A stretch of 64,000 nucleotides of DNA. Source: Xenorhabdus anantnagensis. Its GTDB lineage: Bacteria; Pseudomonadota; Gammaproteobacteria; Enterobacterales; Enterobacteriaceae. The DNA lies in contig NZ_JAQRFN010000010.1 in NCBI RefSeq assembly GCF_028598555.1, forward strand, positions 1-64,000. Reading direction: 5' to 3'. The notes beneath the pieces were generated by a model. The model was not told the DNA's origin and searched no databases. It was given only the letters and a program-made list of their open reading frames with translations. Positions 61,516-64,000 of this stretch are shown piece by piece. The translations under genes were made by a program, and so were the position numbers. The first letter of the stretch is position 1; each line of letters opens with the position of its first letter.

Positions 61516-62574
61516 ATGCGTAGAAGTCAAGATAAACTAAACAAATCCGGTATCATTCCACCATATTTATTAGAATATGTTGTTAAAATCTGCGGTCAAG
61601 TCGACAAAGCACACATATTAAAAACATTAGATCATGTTTACAATCTAATGAATAACCCTGTTGAAATAGATACTTTAGCTCATGGATATCAGCCAGGCTC
61701 TGATAATAAATTAAATCGAACTATTTATAATGCCGAACATAATGATCAATATCCAGGTAAAATATTAATTTTACGTGAAGGCATGACTGTAATCAATGAC
61801 ATTCCAGCCACTGAAGCTTATAATTATCTTGGTAAGACATATGAGTTTTATAAGGAAATTTTTGGCCGTAATTCAATTAATAACCAAGGTCTTAAATTAG
61901 TTGCCACTGTTCATTATCAGAAAAATTATATGAATGCATTTTGGGATAATAATCAAATGATCTTCGGTGATGGTTATGCTCCCTACTTTAATCATTTTAC
62001 ATCGTGTATTGATATTACTGCGCATGAATTAACCCACGGAGTAATTGAAAGTGAAGCAAATCTTGATTATGCCTATCAGTCCGGTGCATTAAACGAATCT
62101 ATCTCAGATGTATTCGGTATTATGGTGAAACAGTATGCTAATAACCAAAAAGTCAGCGAATCTGATTGGTTGATAGGCCAAGGGATATTTGGTCCTGCAC
62201 TTAACCCGGACAATGACCCTAACATTGCCTTGCGCTCATTCAAAAACCCCGGGCTAGCAAACCCAAAAGATAACCAAGTTGATCATATGGATCAATATCA
62301 AGATTTATCTGTCAGAGATGACAACGGGGGTGTCCATAAATATTCAGGCATTCCTAATAAGGCATTCTATTTATTGGCAATCGCGTTGGGAGGATATTCA
62401 TGGGAGCAAGCCGGAAAAATTTGGTACAACACATTATTGGATAAACGTTTATCCCATAAAGCCAGCTTTAATGATTTTGCACAGCTGACCGTTGACAATG
62501 CTAATATATTATTTGATAAGAAAATTTCAAATATTGTGACTTATTCATGGAATCAAGTCGGAATACTGCTCTAA
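61516..62574 (+). CDS. Protealysin-like M4 metalloprotease, copy 2
   Basis: A 352-residue paralogue. Propeptide motif IIPPYLLEYV at residues 13-22; Zn site His170-Glu-Leu-Thr-His174 and Glu194 (ALNESISDVFG); later catalytic His in HKYSGIPNKAFY region. All active-site residues are kept, so it is probably active. Divergence from copy 1 is spread along the whole protein, an older duplication. Own promoter likely in the 213-bp gap. Confidence 0.92.
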   Translation: MRRSQDKLNKSGIIPPYLLEYVVKICGQVDKAHILKTLDHVYNLMNNPVEIDTLAHGYQPGSDNKLNRTIYNAEHNDQYPGKILILREGMTVINDIPATEAYNYLGKTYEFYKEIFGRNSINNQGLKLVATVHYQKNYMNAFWDNNQMIFGDGYAPYFNHFTSCIDITAHELTHGVIESEANLDYAYQSGALNESISDVFGIMVKQYANNQKVSESDWLIGQGIFGPALNPDNDPNIALRSFKNPGLANPKDNQVDHMDQYQDLSVRDDNGGVHKYSGIPNKAFYLLAIALGGYSWEQAGKIWYNTLLDKRLSHKASFNDFAQLTVDNANILFDKKISNIVTYSWNQVGILL

Positions 62575-62578
62575 TCAT

Positions 62579-62606
62579 TAAAGACCAGGGAAGGTCTTGA
62601 TTATAT
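62579..62606 (+). terminator. Weak terminator after M4 copy 2
   Basis: AAAGACC and GGTCTT pair around a short loop, followed by GATTATATTTATAT. Modest strength. Confidence 0.5.
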
Positions 62607-62846
62607 TTATATATCCTACACTTCCTCTACTCATACCTACCGCCTGAGCCAGATTTTCAATTTTTTCAAACTTGCAAATCATCAATAAAACACCATTCTC
62701 TATTTAATGAAATTAATTATTTCACTGCTTCATCTCACATTATAAAAATTTACATTTTTAGTAGTGACTAACATGGTTAATTTAGTTACCATTTAGGTTA
62801 GTCTAAATATAAACCAACACGACAACATGTACAAAAAGGTATTATC

Positions 62847-63089
62847 ATGAGTAAAAATAAATCGAGCAAACAAAATATAATCCCTCCTTATTTATTGGAG
62901 TATATTGCAAAAACCTGTGATGCTAATGATAAAGAGTGTATTTTGAATACATTAGATCATATTAATAAACTAATGGAAAAATCAATCAATGAAGCCTCCT
63001 CAGCCCCTAAAGATGACCCTTTGCTCTATAAAAATAGAAGTATTCCTAAATCAGAAGGCGAAGGCAGCTATCAATCATCAGGAAAATAA
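62847..63089 (+). CDS. Orphan protealysin propeptide-like protein
   Basis: An 80-residue protein with RBS AAAAGGTATTATC. It matches the prosequences of the two proteases: IIPPYLLEYIAKTCDANDKE then NTLDHINKLM, followed by a short tail with PKSEGEGSYQ. It stops where the catalytic domain would start. It may be the leftover of a third protease after a deletion, or a stand-alone propeptide acting in trans as chaperone or inhibitor of its neighbours. A clean start, ribosome site and intact frame favour a real gene. Confidence 0.7.
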   Translation: MSKNKSSKQNIIPPYLLEYIAKTCDANDKECILNTLDHINKLMEKSINEASSAPKDDPLLYKNRSIPKSEGEGSYQSSGK

Positions 63090-63436
63090 ATTTAGGAAGA
63101 AGATTTTTTAAAATAAATCTTGTTTTAGAAAAGCATTCCATCAGAGAAACAAATAAAGAATGCTAAAAAAATTTAGTTGAAGTAAAGTAAAATATAGTAT
63201 TATTAATTGATTTACATACTAATTAAGCTAGACAATAATAAAAACACCCAAATTAATTCAGCAGACTTACCATAAATTAATTGATATTCTTGAAGTTTCT
63301 TTCAACTAATTAATTTTGCTTTTAACATTATTTTTAATGTTTATGATAGTCAAATTCTTTTCTTAGAAAAAAGAAATCGAAAAATCACAAGGTCATAATT
63401 TTCTATTTAACAAGAAAAAATTATGAATTTACTCAA
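63090..63436. other. AT-rich gap after the orphan propeptide gene
   Basis: About 350 bp of AT-rich DNA with no recognised catalytic-domain remnant in any frame. A scrap of a third protease would be expected here if the propeptide gene were a recent truncation; I see none. Confidence 0.45.
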
Positions 63437-63466
63437 TAATAAAGGGCTGAAACAGCCCTTTATTTA
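63437..63466 (+). terminator. Strong hairpin terminator
   Basis: AATAAAGGGCTG, AAA loop, CAGCCCTTTATTT. Nearly perfect and usable from both sides; separates the propeptide gene from der. Confidence 0.8.
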
Positions 63467-63538
63467 TATACCCTTTGTCTTTCTCTTTCAAGTTGCCTCT
63501 TTGTTGACTGTGACACACCTTGAAATCCATTGGATATA
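63467..63538. repeat. Short ERIC-like element
   Basis: A 72-bp version of the repeats at 36.1-36.4 kb in the opposite orientation. It keeps both ends (TATACCCTTTGTCTTTC at the left and TGAAATCCATTGGATATA at the right) but lacks most of the centre, like a miniature form. Confidence 0.65.
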
Positions 63539-63555
63539 GCAGTATTTTTAAATAA

Positions 63556-64000
63556 TTAACGTTTTTTCAGATGTTCCATCAAGCGCTTACGTTTACGGAG
63601 CTGAGTTGCTGTTAATGTATTTTTCTTATCCGCATAAGGGTTGGCCCCTTCTTTAAATTGGATGCGGATAGGTGTTCCCATCACCTTCAAAGAACGACGG
63701 AAATAATTCATCAGATAACGCTTATAAGAATCCGGTAAATTCGTCACCTGATTACCATGGATAACCACGATAGGCGGGTTATATCCACCAGCATGAGCAT
63801 ATTTCATTTTCACTCTGCGGCCGCGAATCATCGGTGGTTGATGATCATCTTCTGCCATGCGCATTATACGGGTCAATAAGGAAGTGCTAACGCGGCTGGT
63901 AGCGCTTTCATAAGCTTCCAGAATTGACTCAAATAGATTCCCAACACCGCTACCATGTAATGCAGAAATAAAGTGAACACGAGCAAAATCAACAAAGCCA
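63556..64000 (-). CDS. der: GTPase Der, C-terminal part
   Basis: The frame is open to the window edge, so the gene continues beyond 64000. The visible 147 residues include the end of the second GTPase domain ([20 protein letters not shown]) and the KH-like domain ([40 protein letters not shown]). Der is a double-GTPase needed for 50S ribosome assembly. In E. coli der is not next to hemF, so this join is specific to this lineage. Confidence 0.94.
   Translation of the reverse strand, partial: GFVDFARVHFISALHGSGVGNLFESILEAYESATSRVSTSLLTRIMRMAEDDHQPPMIRGRRVKMKYAHAGGYNPPIVVIHGNQVTNLPDSYKRYLMNYFRRSLKVMGTPIRIQFKEGANPYADKKNTLTATQLRKRKRLMEHLKKR

Overview
The window reads as chromosome of an enterobacterium of the Morganellaceae, most likely Xenorhabdus or Photorhabdus (inference). 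The backbone keeps the E. coli order around gltX, the Val/Lys and Ala tRNAs, a ypeB-like gene, ligA, zipA, cysZ, cysK, ptsHI-crr, cysM, cysPTWA, yfeY, ypeA and hemF. AT-rich intergenic DNA, tandem protealysin-type metalloproteases and ERIC-like repeats fit these insect-associated genera. No species call is possible from the sequence alone.

Layout. 1-9.9 kb is a decayed accessory zone: a phage Dam-type methylase, a Q-like antiterminator and a neighbouring phage gene cut by an IS6-family element, a broken Tn3-family transposase, a group II intron tail, a truncated IS110 transposase, and two small secreted toxin-like proteins each followed by an immunity-like gene. 10.1-15.2 kb holds a GT9 glycosyltransferase, a cysteine-cluster protein and an mtnK-mtnA-aldolase operon that looks like a DHAP shunt for 5'-methylthioadenosine/5'-deoxyadenosine salvage. 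15.4-18.3 kb holds seven Val/Lys tRNAs, gltX (with an in-frame 15-bp minisatellite) and two Ala tRNAs.

18.3-25.8 kb is the most interesting region: a compact minus-strand operon with a 52-residue precursor-like peptide ending in two D-x-G-P-R motifs, two paralogous HxD...H cupins, a JmjC-type oxygenase, a prolyl-hydroxylase-like 2OG/Fe(II) oxygenase, an ABC exporter, an arginase-family protein and a GNAT acetyltransferase. I infer a RiPP pathway in which four oxygenases and a peptide arginase modify one short Arg/Pro/Asp-rich core.

26.5-45.9 kb is mostly housekeeping: MATE efflux, SDR, nupC, ligA, zipA, cysteine biosynthesis, the PTS operon, sulfate/thiosulfate uptake, yfeY and ypeA. 46.06-59.10 kb is an integrated island bounded by a 21-bp direct repeat that includes the first codons of hemF. 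It carries a broken P4-type integrase and primase, a complete order of HK97-type capsid and packaging genes but no tail genes, and cargo including an Hcp-family T6SS protein. This matches a decayed capsid-forming PICI. The right end holds hemF, two protealysin-like M4 peptidases, an orphan propeptide and the C-terminal part of der.
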